Of a DNA stretch of 64,000 nucleotides, positions 53,359 through 63,745 are shown piece by piece (the first letter of the stretch is position 1; every line of letters begins with the position of its first letter). A program made the position numbers and the translations under genes. Origin of the DNA: Phycisphaerae bacterium (GTDB taxonomy: Bacteria; Planctomycetota; Phycisphaerae; Sedimentisphaerales; Anaerobacaceae). The stretch spans positions 1 through 64,000 of the forward strand of contig JAUVVQ010000008.1 in assembly GCA_030604525.1 (NCBI GenBank). Direction: 5' to 3'. The notes under the pieces were generated by a model, which was not told the DNA's origin, did no database searches, and saw only the letters and a program-made list of their open reading frames with translations.

Positions 53359-56300
53359 TTAATCTATTCCCAGTGCCTCTTTAATCTTCATCTCTGCTGT
53401 CTTTTCAGGTTTTTTTTCTTCTTTTGCTTCTCTCAATTCTTTCGGCACCGGCGGTTCAACAAAATGTTTGACTTTCGCTTCAAGATAAGGTTTGAATGCT
53501 GTCCCTGCCGGTATAAGATGACCCAGTATCACATTTTCTTTCAAACCTTGAAGCTGGTCCACTCTACCAACCAAAGAAGCTCCCGTCAAGACCTTTGTAG
53601 TTTCCTGGAAGCTTGCAGCAGCTATAAAGCTGCCTGAGCTAAGAGAAGCTTTGGTTATACCCAAAAGCAGTGTTTCCGCAGTAGCAGACTTCGGCTTCCT
53701 GCCTTTAGCTGATGCTCCGCCGATACTCGCAATCTTATCATTTATGGAAGCGAGCTCTTCTTTAGCAATAATCTGTCCTTCTTCCAGGTCTGGTGAATCG
53801 CCAGAATCAGATATCTTAATGCAGCCCGCCAACCTCTGGTTCTCATGCTGGAAAACAAATCTATCAACGATTTCTCCAGGCAAAAATGAACTATCACCTA
53901 TGGATTTAATCTTAACCTTCCGAAGCATTCTCGAACAGATTATCTCAATATGTTTGTCGTTGATATTGACATTCTGCGAACGATACACATTTTGGATTTC
54001 GCCGGTCAGGTATCTATGCAGCGCCTCTTCTCCTTTAATCCGGAGAATATCATGCGGGACTAAGGGACCATCGGTTAAAGTATCGCCGGCTTCTACAATA
54101 TCACCTGTATGAACATTTAAGTGTCTGTCACGCGGAACATGATGGTCTTTTTCCATCCCGCTTTCACCGCGAATTATAATAGTCATTTTACCTTTACGCT
54201 GCCCGCTCTTGAGCTCCACTTTACCACTGATTTCTGCCATCGCTGCAGGGTCCTTGGGCTTCCGGGCCTCAAATACCTCGGTAACTCTCGGCAAACCGCC
54301 TGTGATATCCTGAGTACCTATGGTAGCTCGAGGCAGGTGAGCCAGAAGCTGACCGGCATCTACCTGTTCATCCTCGGAGACCTCAATCCTTGCACCAGCA
54401 GGCAAATAATGAACATCAAGAATCTTCCCGTCAGAATCTTCTATTACTATCTGAGGATGTTTATCACCTTTGTGTTCTATCACAACCGGTTTCCCGGTTT
54501 GACCCTTACGCTCCTCCTCAAGGCGCGTCGTCTCACCTAAGACAACATCCATAAAACGAATCCTGCCGGATACCTCTGCAAGAATCGGTGTACGGTGTGG
54601 GTCCCACTTGAAAAGGATTGTTCCTTCTTCGATTGTCTGCCCATCCTTAATAATAAGGGTCGCTCCATAGGGTATCTTGTACTTATCAAGCTCTCTTTCT
54701 TTATCATCCAGGACAACCATTTCTCCATTGCGCCTCAAAGCAACATCTATTTGCTCGCCATTTTCTTCAAGAGAAACCGCATTCACGTCTCGATACTGTA
54801 TCTTACCACTATATGCTGAACGCTGCTCATTTTCGAGAATCGCCCTGGAAGCTACACCGCCGGTGTGGAATGTACGAAGTGTCAACTGTGTGCCCGGCTC
54901 GCCGATTGATTGAGCAGCTACTATACCAACTGCTGAACCTTCTTCGACTAATTGGCTGGTGCTCAAATCCCATCCATAACACTTCGCGCATATACCCAGC
55001 GGGTTATCACAAGTCAACGGGCTTCTAACTCGTATAGAATCCAGCCCAAGTTCCTCAATCTTTTTAGCTGCTTCACCGGTAATAACCTCATTTTCACGAA
55101 CAATCATCTCATCAGTAATCGGATTTCGAATATTATCTCTTGCAGTCCTGCCAACTATAAGCTCGGACAACGGTACATCAACCTGTTCTCCCCTGCTGAG
55201 AGTGTTCTTGGTTATACCTTGAAGTGTGCCGCAGTCATGTTCTGTTACAATTACATTCTGAGAAACATCGATAAGCTTACGAGTCAGATAGCCGGAATTA
55301 GCGGTCTTTAAAGCCGTATCTGCAAGACCCTTACGAGCTCCATGTGTTGAACTAAAGTATTCCAGCACGGTCATCCCTTCACGGAAGTTAGACTTAATGG
55401 GAGTTTCAATAATCTCACCGCTCGGCTTTGCCATCAAAGCTCTCATCCCCGCAAGCTGCTGTATCTGGTCAACACTTCCTCGTGCGCCAGAATCGCTCAT
55501 CACGTATACCGGATTCAAATAAGGTTTCCCCTCGTCTGTTGTATCATTTTGGAAACCTTTCATCATCTCATTTGTAACAGCTACTCGGGCGTGCGTCCAG
55601 GCATCGATAAGCTGATTATACCTTTCTCCTTCCGTCAAAATACCCGCCTGATAATTCTTCACAATCTCATGCACTTTCTTTTCAGTTGCAGCAATAATAG
55701 TCTGCTTTTTCTCCGGTATCTTCAAGTCTCTAAGCCCGATGCTCAGCCCTGAAAGCGTTGCATATTTGAAACCCATGCTTTTGATATCATCTAACAGGTC
55801 AACTGTTTTAGAACTGCTTGCAATCACAAAACAGTCACTAATTACCCGCCCTAAGAGCTTTTGCGACATCAAAATATTGTAAAACGGCATTTCTTCCGGC
55901 AACATATCATTAAAAATACATCGACCTACAGTTGTCTCGATTGTCTTGTATCTTTTATTCTCATCCGAAGAAACTTCTGCCTTGGCTTGAGGGCTTTTCT
56001 CAGTTACAACTTTCTTGTCGTTTTCAATTCTTACTTTTATCTTGGCCTGAAGCGAAACCTTGCCCACATCGTAAGCCATAATTGCCTCGAAAGTATCCTT
56101 GAATGCCGTCCCTGTACCTTTTGCCTCTGAATTTATATATGTCAAATAATAGTTACCCATCACCATATCCTGCGAAGGGCCTACCATTGGTCCTCCGTTT
56201 GCGGGTGAGAATATATTACCTGTGGTCATCATTAAGGTATAAGCTTCCGCCTGCGCCTCTACACTCAAAGGAAGATGAACCGCCATCTGGTCGCCATCGA

Positions 56301-57675
56301 AGTCAGCATTGAAACCTTTGCAGGCCAGAGGATGCAGCATAATAGCGTTACCCTCAACCAGTATCGGCTCAAATGCCTGGACTCCCATTCGGTGAAGGGT
56401 CGGTGCACGATTCAACAACACTGGATGCTGATGAATAACTTCTTCAAGCACATCCCATACCTGCTCATCACGCCTTTCTATCATTCTTTTTGCGCTTTTT
56501 ATAGTATCAGAAAGGCCATGTTCTTTAAGCTGGCGAATAATAAACGGCTGATACAGCTCAAGAGCTATTTTCTTCGGCAAGCCGCATTGATATAATTTCA
56601 AGTTAGGTCCAACTACAATCACAGAACGTGCTGAATAATCGACACGTTTACCAAGAAGATTCTCGCGAAAACGACCTTGTTTACCCTTAATCATATCTGT
56701 CAGACTCTTCAAAGGGCGGTTATTACTGCCGAGTACCGGCCTTCGACAACGGTTGTTATCCATAAGAGAATCTACCGCCTGTTGAAGCATCCTCTTTTCA
56801 TTACGGATAATCACTCCGGGGGCATTAAGGTCTATAAGTTTCTTAAGACGGTTATTCCGGTTGATAATTCGACGGTAAAGGTCATTTAAATCACTTGTCG
56901 CAAAGTTACCGCTCTCAAGAAGAACCAAGGGACGCAAATCCGGCGGGATAATAGGAATAACCTCAAGAACCATCCATTCAGGTTTATTACCACTGGTTTT
57001 TATGGCCTCAACTTCCTTGAGCCGTTTTGTAAGTTTATTAAGCTTTTGCTTGCTTTTAGTCTTGTCAATAGCGGCTCTTGAGTCAACACTCACTTTATCC
57101 AGGTCTAGACTTTTCAAAAGTGCTTTTATAGCTTCGGCTCCCATTAATGCCTTGAACCCACCGGAAGCTAAACCATATTTAGCAGTCGCTTCACGATACT
57201 CTTCTTCACCAAGAAGTTGCCCCTTCTCCAGGGGACTATCCCCCGGCTCGACAACAACATAGTCCTGGAAGTAAATCACTTTCTCAAGGTCAGAGTTTTT
57301 CATATCCAAAAGCGTGCCAAGATGATTGGGAATCGCCTTGAAGAACCAAATATGAACGACGGGCGATGCCAGGTTAATATGTCCCATACGTTTGCGACGA
57401 ACCCTGCTATGAGTAACTTTGACGCCGCAGCGGTCGCAAATTATCCCCTTGTACTTGGTTCCTTTATACTTGCCGCAGGCACATTCCCAATCCCTTTCGG
57501 GACCAAAAATACGTTCGCAGAACAGCCCGTCTTTTTCAGGACGGTACGTTCGGTAATTTATTGTCTCCGGCTTACGAACCTCGCCAAACGACCAGCTGCG
57601 AATATCATTTGGACTGGCTAATGAAATCTTTACCGAACCATAATCATTTATCCGGTCGTAAATATTGCCCAACAT
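53359..57675 (-). CDS. rpoC: RNA polymerase beta' subunit
   Basis: 1438 residues, normal for a bacterial beta'. The N-terminal zinc ribbon is [20 protein letters not shown] (66-85). The catalytic NADFDGD (456-462) binds the active-site magnesium, and [17 protein letters not shown] precedes it. The second zinc site includes [11 protein letters not shown]. Trigger loop and bridge helix regions are present ([40 protein letters not shown]). Unlike RpoB it carries no GIY-YIG-like insert. It is 47 bases after rpoB. Confidence 0.99.
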   Translation of the reverse strand: MLGNIYDRINDYGSVKISLASPNDIRSWSFGEVRKPETINYRTYRPEKDGLFCERIFGPERDWECACGKYKGTKYKGIICDRCGVKVTHSRVRRKRMGHINLASPVVHIWFFKAIPNHLGTLLDMKNSDLEKVIYFQDYVVVEPGDSPLEKGQLLGEEEYREATAKYGLASGGFKALMGAEAIKALLKSLDLDKVSVDSRAAIDKTKSKQKLNKLTKRLKEVEAIKTSGNKPEWMVLEVIPIIPPDLRPLVLLESGNFATSDLNDLYRRIINRNNRLKKLIDLNAPGVIIRNEKRMLQQAVDSLMDNNRCRRPVLGSNNRPLKSLTDMIKGKQGRFRENLLGKRVDYSARSVIVVGPNLKLYQCGLPKKIALELYQPFIIRQLKEHGLSDTIKSAKRMIERRDEQVWDVLEEVIHQHPVLLNRAPTLHRMGVQAFEPILVEGNAIMLHPLACKGFNADFDGDQMAVHLPLSVEAQAEAYTLMMTTGNIFSPANGGPMVGPSQDMVMGNYYLTYINSEAKGTGTAFKDTFEAIMAYDVGKVSLQAKIKVRIENDKKVVTEKSPQAKAEVSSDENKRYKTIETTVGRCIFNDMLPEEMPFYNILMSQKLLGRVISDCFVIASSSKTVDLLDDIKSMGFKYATLSGLSIGLRDLKIPEKKQTIIAATEKKVHEIVKNYQAGILTEGERYNQLIDAWTHARVAVTNEMMKGFQNDTTDEGKPYLNPVYVMSDSGARGSVDQIQQLAGMRALMAKPSGEIIETPIKSNFREGMTVLEYFSSTHGARKGLADTALKTANSGYLTRKLIDVSQNVIVTEHDCGTLQGITKNTLSRGEQVDVPLSELIVGRTARDNIRNPITDEMIVRENEVITGEAAKKIEELGLDSIRVRSPLTCDNPLGICAKCYGWDLSTSQLVEEGSAVGIVAAQSIGEPGTQLTLRTFHTGGVASRAILENEQRSAYSGKIQYRDVNAVSLEENGEQIDVALRRNGEMVVLDDKERELDKYKIPYGATLIIKDGQTIEEGTILFKWDPHRTPILAEVSGRIRFMDVVLGETTRLEEERKGQTGKPVVIEHKGDKHPQIVIEDSDGKILDVHYLPAGARIEVSEDEQVDAGQLLAHLPRATIGTQDITGGLPRVTEVFEARKPKDPAAMAEISGKVELKSGQRKGKMTIIIRGESGMEKDHHVPRDRHLNVHTGDIVEAGDTLTDGPLVPHDILRIKGEEALHRYLTGEIQNVYRSQNVNINDKHIEIICSRMLRKVKIKSIGDSSFLPGEIVDRFVFQHENQRLAGCIKISDSGDSPDLEEGQIIAKEELASINDKIASIGGASAKGRKPKSATAETLLLGITKASLSSGSFIAAASFQETTKVLTGASLVGRVDQLQGLKENVILGHLIPAGTAFKPYLEAKVKHFVEPPVPKELREAKEEKKPEKTAEMKIKEALGID

Positions 57676-57722
57676 AAAATCTCAACTCCTTAAGTTAATT
57701 TGCGAAATTAATACCGCTCAAT

Positions 57723-60700
57723 TTAAAAAACCATCCCTCCGAGCTGCTTTTTTTCGAGTTGAATATTTAATCCCAAACCTCTTATTTCATTACACAGAAC
57801 ATCGAAGGATAAAGGCGTTCCGGCATCAAGAATGTTTTTACCTTTTACCATTGATTCGTATATCTTTGTTCTGCCTTCTACGTCATCACTTTTAACCGTA
57901 AGTATTTCCTGTAGAGTGTAAGCGGCACCGTATCCTTCCAGTGCCCAGACTTCCATCTCTCCGAAACGCTGTCCGCCTGTTCTCGCTTTACCGCCAAGGG
58001 GCTGCTGTGTAATTAAACTGTAAGGACCCGTTGCACGAGCATGAATCTTGTCATCTACGAGGTGATGCAGTTTCATCATATAGATATATCCAATGGTTGC
58101 GCTTTGGTCGAATGGCTCGCCTGTTCTGCCGTCATACAACTGGGCCTTAAGGGTATTCGGAGGTATCTTAATGAAAAACTCATCATAAACAGGGGACTCT
58201 TTATTCTCTTCATACTGCTTTTTTCGTGTTTCCATACGCTCGTTTGCTTCTGTAATAAGTTCTTCTATATCTTTCTCGTTAACCCCGTCAAATATCGGGG
58301 TAACTGCCCGAAAGCCCAATACTTTTGCGACCCATCCAAGATATGTTTCCAAAATCTGCCCTACGTTCATTCTACTCGGAACACCAAGCGGATTAAGCAG
58401 GATATCAAGAGGCGTGCCATCTTCGAGAAACGGCATATCTTCCTCAGGTTTTATCTTGGCAATTACACCTTTGTTACCGTGTCGACCTGCCATTTTGTCA
58501 CCGATAGACAACGTCCGCTTGATCGCTATGTAAATTTTCACCATCTCCAGAACGCCGCTCGGCAATTCATCGCCGTGCTTTAGATTGTCCACTTTCCGTT
58601 TCTTTTCTTCTTCAAGCTCGCCGATTTTCCCACGGTATTCGTCAATGACCTTCTGAACATTTTCTCTAACCGATGCCGGCTTGACCCATTTGATATCAAA
58701 GCTTTCTACCTGCTCGTAAATGACATCATCATCGTCACTGGCTCCCACTTTTTGCTTCGTGGAAGGGTCTACGATTGTAACATCAAACTTCTCATGAACC
58801 GCTTCTATCATCTGCCTGAAGAGCACACATTCTTTGGCCTGAATTTTGTTTTTATATTCTTTTATCTTTTCTTTGATTGTTTTTTCCTGTTCATCTTTTC
58901 CGGCACCGCGCTTAGCAAACCTTTCCGTCCTTATTACAACACCTTCATAGCCGCTCGGCAATTCCAACGAATCATTTTTAACATCTTCTCCAACCCTGCC
59001 GAATATCGCATGAAGCAATTTTTCTTCAGGAGTTAATTCCGTCTTGCTCTTCGGCACGACCTTACCAACCAGAATACTTCCCTTTTGAACTCTCGTGCCT
59101 TCTCGAATCACTCCATACTCATCCAGATTGCGAAGTGCTTTTTCACCAACATTTGGAATATCACACGTAAATTCTTCTCTGCCCAGCCGGGTCTCACGTA
59201 CCTCAGCGGTGAATTCATCTATATGGATGCTTGTAAATTCATCGTTCTTTAAAAGTCTCTCACTAATAACAATAGCGTCTTCAAAATTAAAACCATCAAA
59301 AGAGACAAAACCGCAAAGAACATTCCTTCCAAGGGACAGAACCCCACCGTCCGTACCTCCACCATCTGCGATTACCTGGTCTTTTTTTACTTCATCTCCA
59401 AGTTTCACTATGGGTTTTTGATTCAGACATGTCCTCTCATTCAGTCCGGCAAATTTAACGAGATTATATTCATCAGTATCATCAATTACTATATGTTGAG
59501 AGTCCACAGCAGTAACCGTCCCGCTCGTCTCAGCACGAACCACCATACTGGAATTCCGTCCAACCACCTCTTCCATCCCCGTTCCTACCAGTGGTATATC
59601 TTTTTTCAACAGCGGAATCGCTTGTCGCTGCATATTCGAACCCATCAAGGCTCGGTTGGCGTCATCGTGCTCCAAAAATGGAATAAGTGCCGCAGAGATT
59701 CCTACCGTCTGTTTCGGCGACACATCCACATAGTCAACTTCATCACTGGAAACCTGTGCCAGCTCACCGTTCTTCATCGCTAATACCATACCTTTGGGTA
59801 TCCTCTGCGTCTTCTGGTCCACGGTGTTGGGAGCAGCAATTATCGACCGCATATCTTCGTCAGCTCGCAAATACTTAACATCACCGGTTACCCTACTGTT
59901 CTTTACTTTAACATAAGGAGTAACAAGAAAACCGTACTCATCAACCGAAGAAAAAATGGCCAATGACGAAATCAATCCTATATTCGTACCCTCCGGAGTC
60001 TCAATAGGGCAAATCCTGCCGTAATGGCTTATGTGAACGTCACGAACCTCAAAACCGGCTCGCCTTCTATTCAGGCCGCCAGGCCCTAAAGCAGAAAGAC
60101 GCCTTTCATGCGTCAGTTGACTCAAAGCATTGGTCTGGTCAACAATCTGACTTAGCTCGCCACGACCAAAAAAATAATTAATGCTGCTCGATACGCTCTT
60201 GGAGTTAACCAAATCCGCTATCTTAATCTCTTCTTTCTCAGCAGTCCTTTTAGAGCTCATACGTTCCTGAATAGTTCGGCGAAGCTTCAGCATGCCTTTG
60301 CGAATCTCTTCAGAGGCAAGCTCATCTATGGTCCGCACTTTTCGGTTTCCAAGGTGGTCAATATCATCAACCTCACCCTCATTATTTCTTAAAGCCATTA
60401 TGTATCGGATAGTATTCTCGAAATCTTCAGGCCTGAGAGTCATTTCTTTTTCGTCAACAGATTGTCCGAACTTGCGATTCAGACGGAATCTGCCGATTTT
60501 GCCCAGACGATACCGGTTGATATCAAAAAACTTATCTTCAAAAAACTTCTTGGCCTTCTCCGCGTTCAGCGGATTGCCGGGTCTTAATCGTACATAAAAT
60601 CTCAACAACGCCTGCTCATGGTCCTCGCATCTGTCCTCAGCAAGGGTATTTAAAATAATCTGGTCACCAACAGATTCGATAACCTCCACTTTACCGATTG

Positions 60701-63014
60701 CTTTGGATTTGCTATCATCTTTTGGAAAACCATATTCCACCAGCTCTGTCTTTGCCCACCTTTTTAGAAGATTATCTCCGCAATCCTCTGGTTTATCCGC
60801 CTTAAAACCTGCCGTAAAATGCATCCCCAAACTATCCTTCAAAGATGCTGCTAATCCCAGATACCCATCACTGATTTTACCTGTTTTAATGCTGTGGAAA
60901 AAGTAAATCCCCTGTTTGTCAGGCAATCCCTTTTTACACTTCTTTAAGTCCTTGATAACAGTCCAGTCATCCTTACTCTTTATAGCATCTTTACATTCCT
61001 GATAAAAATCTTCAAGGTATGCATTCTTATCCCACAACTTCTTAATCTTATCTTTTGATTTACCGGAATCCTTGTTAAATCGCGGCTGCTCGCTTTCAAT
61101 TAACCTCGCCTCAACCGCCTTTAACTCGGATTTCTTCAATTGCTCCTTCGTTTCTATGTATTTAAAAGCAAACCCGCCCGTTCGCGTCCCCTTGACTCCT
61201 TTTACCATATATCTTTGGCGAAGTTCATCTTGATGCTTTTCCAGCCATTGACGAACATCTTTGCTTTCCTTATCCTTGCTTTTGCCAAGCTTCTTTTCAG
61301 CTTCTTTTTCGCTGAATTTAATCCGGGGAGCCACGCCTGTAGCAATCTTCGAATTCTGCAGCAAAGCAAGATTGTCACCGATTTGTGTGCCGGCCTTGAC
61401 AATTATCTCACCTGTTTCAGTATCGACAATTGAACCTACCACCCACATATCCGGTTTCAGCCCGGAAACAGGAACAGTCTTCGTAGGATAAAACAGGCGG
61501 ATAATATCTTCCGTCCTCCCGTACTCAGGACTTATCGCACGCAAAAGAACCGTGGCTGGTATCTTACTTGACTTGTCTATTTTAATAACCAAAACATCCT
61601 TGCGCGTAACGGCTATCTCTACCCAGCTGCCTCGCTCCGGTATAATCCTTCCTCCATGAAGAACCCTGTCGCCTACTTTGCTTTCGATAAGAAAATCCAC
61701 ACCGGGACTTCTATGCAATTGACTTACTATAACCCTGATAGCGCCATTAACTATAAACTCTCCGCCTCCTACCATAACCGGCATCTGGCCAATGTATATG
61801 GCCTGCTCAGTTAAATCCTCGCCTTCTTTGACGTGCAATCTGCAGGTGATTTTTAGAGGATATGCGTAAGTTAATCGGAGCTGACGACACTCTTTCGGAG
61901 TATAACGGGGTTTTTCAAGCTCGTAATAAAGGTACTCCAAAGACATATTCTTGTCATAACTTTCGACCGGGAATATTTCACGAAACAATGCTTCGAGTCC
62001 TGCGTTTGCCCTTTGGGTGGGCGCCGTATCTTTCTGCAGAAAACTGTCATAGCTCTGCCTCTGGATGGCAGCAAGCGGCGGTATCTTAACAGCATCAGGA
62101 ATGCTCCCAAAATTCCGAACAGTAAGTTTGCTTGGAGGAATCGGCTTGATAACCTTGCGTGGTATTGTCACCACACTGTCCTTTTGGAAAATCGCATCCC
62201 GAACTTTCCCGAAATTCCGAACAGTCTGCCTAGGTGGCTTTGCAATCCCACGTAGATATCCTTCTGCTTTCTTCTCGATCTCGGCTATGTTTCTGTCCGC
62301 ATAATCCCTCAAATATCCCTTTAGCATGCTATCATCGCTTGGTCTGCCGGAAAAATGCTTTTTTAACCGTCCTTTTAAGCCCTGGCTTCCAGGCTTCTTC
62401 TGCTTATCTTTACCACCTAAGCCAACATATCCTTCGTTTACGCTACCACCATAAGGTCGGAAAAAATAAACGCCTTGCCATTCCGTCTTTAGCTTATTTT
62501 TACCAAATTCATCGCCAGTATCAACATCCGAAATCCGCTGCCAATCCTTATCCTTTTGGAGACCATCAATATTGTCACAACACTTTCTAAACAGCCTTTC
62601 AAGTTTGTCACTCTTTTGAAACTCTTTTTCCCATTTTTCAGGTTTCCACGGCTCCTTAACATTAAGCCGAGGCAACCTATAGTAAGGCGGTTCTCTATCC
62701 CATTTTTCCGAAGGATAGGTATAAATCAAGCTCTCTTCAAGGGCTTGAAGTTCTGTTTCGCTTAAAGCACCATTTTCATCGGTACACACATACTTAAACT
62801 CCATCCCCGGAAACTCATCTTTGAGGCCCAGAAGCCCCTCTATATACATCTTGCGGAGCTTCTCAAAATGCTCACTCAGGAACTCATCTTGCACCTTTTT
62901 ATACCGCGGATCTTTCAGGCCTATTGCTGAAAGCTCTCTACAACACTTCCCAAGCTTCTTTAGAAAATCACCTTTACACCACCACGGTTTATCTTGGACG
63001 TTTTTCGAAACCAT
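57723..63014 (-). CDS. rpoB: RNA polymerase beta subunit with two related GIY-YIG-like insertions
   Basis: 1763 residues against about 1200-1350 usual. The native part starts near residue 295 (LTVRNFGSIPDAVKIPPL) and includes SQLHRSPGVDF (rifampicin/fork region), LTHERRLSALGPGGL, ETPEGTNIGLI, KMAGRHGNKGVIAK and GGKARTGGQRFGEMEVWALE, all normal. Two extra regions explain the length. Residues 1 to about 262 contain FKYVCTDENGALSETELQAL and later QGVYFF..EGYVGLG..LKGRLKKHF. Residues about 557-763 contain FKYIETKEQLKKSELKAVEA and later QGIYFF..DGYLGLA..LKDSLGMHF. The start at 63014 has AGGAG six bases upstream, so the N-terminal extension is translated. All native motifs are intact, so the protein should be functional. 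Confidence 0.97.
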   Translation of the reverse strand: MVSKNVQDKPWWCKGDFLKKLGKCCRELSAIGLKDPRYKKVQDEFLSEHFEKLRKMYIEGLLGLKDEFPGMEFKYVCTDENGALSETELQALEESLIYTYPSEKWDREPPYYRLPRLNVKEPWKPEKWEKEFQKSDKLERLFRKCCDNIDGLQKDKDWQRISDVDTGDEFGKNKLKTEWQGVYFFRPYGGSVNEGYVGLGGKDKQKKPGSQGLKGRLKKHFSGRPSDDSMLKGYLRDYADRNIAEIEKKAEGYLRGIAKPPRQTVRNFGKVRDAIFQKDSVVTIPRKVIKPIPPSKLTVRNFGSIPDAVKIPPLAAIQRQSYDSFLQKDTAPTQRANAGLEALFREIFPVESYDKNMSLEYLYYELEKPRYTPKECRQLRLTYAYPLKITCRLHVKEGEDLTEQAIYIGQMPVMVGGGEFIVNGAIRVIVSQLHRSPGVDFLIESKVGDRVLHGGRIIPERGSWVEIAVTRKDVLVIKIDKSSKIPATVLLRAISPEYGRTEDIIRLFYPTKTVPVSGLKPDMWVVGSIVDTETGEIIVKAGTQIGDNLALLQNSKIATGVAPRIKFSEKEAEKKLGKSKDKESKDVRQWLEKHQDELRQRYMVKGVKGTRTGGFAFKYIETKEQLKKSELKAVEARLIESEQPRFNKDSGKSKDKIKKLWDKNAYLEDFYQECKDAIKSKDDWTVIKDLKKCKKGLPDKQGIYFFHSIKTGKISDGYLGLAASLKDSLGMHFTAGFKADKPEDCGDNLLKRWAKTELVEYGFPKDDSKSKAIGKVEVIESVGDQIILNTLAEDRCEDHEQALLRFYVRLRPGNPLNAEKAKKFFEDKFFDINRYRLGKIGRFRLNRKFGQSVDEKEMTLRPEDFENTIRYIMALRNNEGEVDDIDHLGNRKVRTIDELASEEIRKGMLKLRRTIQERMSSKRTAEKEEIKIADLVNSKSVSSSINYFFGRGELSQIVDQTNALSQLTHERRLSALGPGGLNRRRAGFEVRDVHISHYGRICPIETPEGTNIGLISSLAIFSSVDEYGFLVTPYVKVKNSRVTGDVKYLRADEDMRSIIAAPNTVDQKTQRIPKGMVLAMKNGELAQVSSDEVDYVDVSPKQTVGISAALIPFLEHDDANRALMGSNMQRQAIPLLKKDIPLVGTGMEEVVGRNSSMVVRAETSGTVTAVDSQHIVIDDTDEYNLVKFAGLNERTCLNQKPIVKLGDEVKKDQVIADGGGTDGGVLSLGRNVLCGFVSFDGFNFEDAIVISERLLKNDEFTSIHIDEFTAEVRETRLGREEFTCDIPNVGEKALRNLDEYGVIREGTRVQKGSILVGKVVPKSKTELTPEEKLLHAIFGRVGEDVKNDSLELPSGYEGVVIRTERFAKRGAGKDEQEKTIKEKIKEYKNKIQAKECVLFRQMIEAVHEKFDVTIVDPSTKQKVGASDDDDVIYEQVESFDIKWVKPASVRENVQKVIDEYRGKIGELEEEKKRKVDNLKHGDELPSGVLEMVKIYIAIKRTLSIGDKMAGRHGNKGVIAKIKPEEDMPFLEDGTPLDILLNPLGVPSRMNVGQILETYLGWVAKVLGFRAVTPIFDGVNEKDIEELITEANERMETRKKQYEENKESPVYDEFFIKIPPNTLKAQLYDGRTGEPFDQSATIGYIYMMKLHHLVDDKIHARATGPYSLITQQPLGGKARTGGQRFGEMEVWALEGYGAAYTLQEILTVKSDDVEGRTKIYESMVKGKNILDAGTPLSFDVLCNEIRGLGLNIQLEKKQLGGMVF
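60726..61346 (-). other. Internal GIY-YIG-like insert of RpoB (about residues 557-763)
   Basis: It lies between TETGEIIVKAGTQIGDNLAL and KVEVIESVGDQIILNTLAED, which are continuous in ordinary beta subunits, in the beta lobe. It contains a segment like the second half of a GIY-YIG domain (ELKAVEARLIESEQPRFN, E635), a helical linker, then a segment like the first half (GIY with Y704, GYLG with Y718, H732). The catalytic Arg position is Ser728, so nuclease activity is unlikely here. Boundaries are estimated. Confidence 0.8.
62110..62225 (-). repeat. 14-base direct repeat encoding the TVRNFG motif twice in rpoB
   Basis: AAATTCCGAACAGT occurs at 62110-62123 and again at 62212-62225. On the minus strand both copies encode TVRNFG, the conserved opening motif of RpoB. 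The copy nearer the C-terminus leads into native RpoB; the other follows the GIY-YIG-like extension. Confidence 0.8.
62229..63014 (-). other. N-terminal GIY-YIG-like extension of RpoB (residues 1-262)
   Basis: Residues about 71-118 resemble the second half of a GIY-YIG domain (ELQALEESLI, E93). Residues about 178-222 resemble its first half: GVY (Y183), GYVG (Y196), LKGRLKKHF (R216, H220). All four residues of the family's catalytic set are present, in swapped order. The extension is rich in Lys and Glu and highly charged between the two parts. It shares order and sequence with the internal insert. Confidence 0.8.
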
Positions 63015-63082
63015 CTTACGCTCCTATAATTCAATACATAACGTGCAGGTTTATCTATCCGCTATACGCTACACGCTATCTT

Positions 63083-63586
63083 TTAAGCTAATTCAACGAC
63101 CGCACCTGCAGCTTCGAGCTGCTGCTTGACGCTCTCTGCTTCCTCCTTGCTGAGACCTTCTTTGACTGGTTTGGGAACAGCATCAACTAATCCCTTGGCT
63201 TCTTTCAAGCCCAGGCCCGTCAATGCCCTGACTTCCTTGATTACCTGTATCTTCCTGTCGCCGAATTCTTTCAAAATTACATTAAAGCTGCTTTTTTCTA
63301 CCTCCGCTTCACCTTCTGCTCCGGCAGCAGGACCTGCCATCATAACAGTGCCGCCAGACGCCGGCTCAATTCCATGCTCATCCTTGAGATAATCAGCAAG
63401 CTCCTTGGCCTTCATCAATGTCAGAGAAACAATCTTGTCGCCAATTTCTTTAATCTCCTTGCTCCATTCCTTTTTCTCTTCGGCTTTGGCTGCTGCCTTC
63501 TTCTCCGGTTCTTTTTTTACTTCTTCCTTCGCTTCTGCTTTCTTTCCCTTATCTTTTGCTTTTTCGTTCGTTTCTTCTTTAGACAT
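63083..63586 (-). CDS. rplL: 50S ribosomal protein L7/L12 with charged N-terminal extension
   Basis: 167 residues against about 125. Residues 1 to about 38 are nearly all Lys, Glu and Ala ([20 protein letters not shown]). The dimerisation domain ([20 protein letters not shown]), flexible Gly/Ala hinge and C-terminal factor-binding domain ([20 protein letters not shown]) follow normally. The stalk protein recruits translation GTPases. An added tail before the dimerisation domain would lie near L10. It is 68 bases before rpoB. Confidence 0.96.
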   Translation of the reverse strand: MSKEETNEKAKDKGKKAEAKEEVKKEPEKKAAAKAEEKKEWSKEIKEIGDKIVSLTLMKAKELADYLKDEHGIEPASGGTVMMAGPAAGAEGEAEVEKSSFNVILKEFGDRKIQVIKEVRALTGLGLKEAKGLVDAVPKPVKEGLSKEEAESVKQQLEAAGAVVELA

Positions 63587-63686
63587 ATTAAACTAACTCC
63601 TATTCTTTCAATGCCAGAGGTAGCCGATGGACCCGTCTTGCACACTTCTGCAAAACGTATATTATCAATTCAGTCCTGTCGTTTAA

Positions 63687-63701
63687 CCCGCAAAAGGCGG
63701 G
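63687..63701 (-). other. Small hairpin between rplJ and rplL
   Basis: CCCGC, five-base loop, GCGGG on the minus strand, without a following T-run. It lies in the 159-base rplJ-rplL spacer. It may be an RNA processing or weak attenuation element, but five pairs are too few to be sure. Confidence 0.3.
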
Positions 63702-63745
63702 ACAACCACGCAGCAACAATAATCAACACTTCATTTATAAAACAA

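Noticed and set aside
60726-63014. Inteins in rpoB as the source of the extra length
   Set aside because: Neither insert has an intein N-terminal splice block or a C-terminal His-Asn followed by Cys, Ser or Thr, and the first lies at the very N-terminus, where an intein could not splice.
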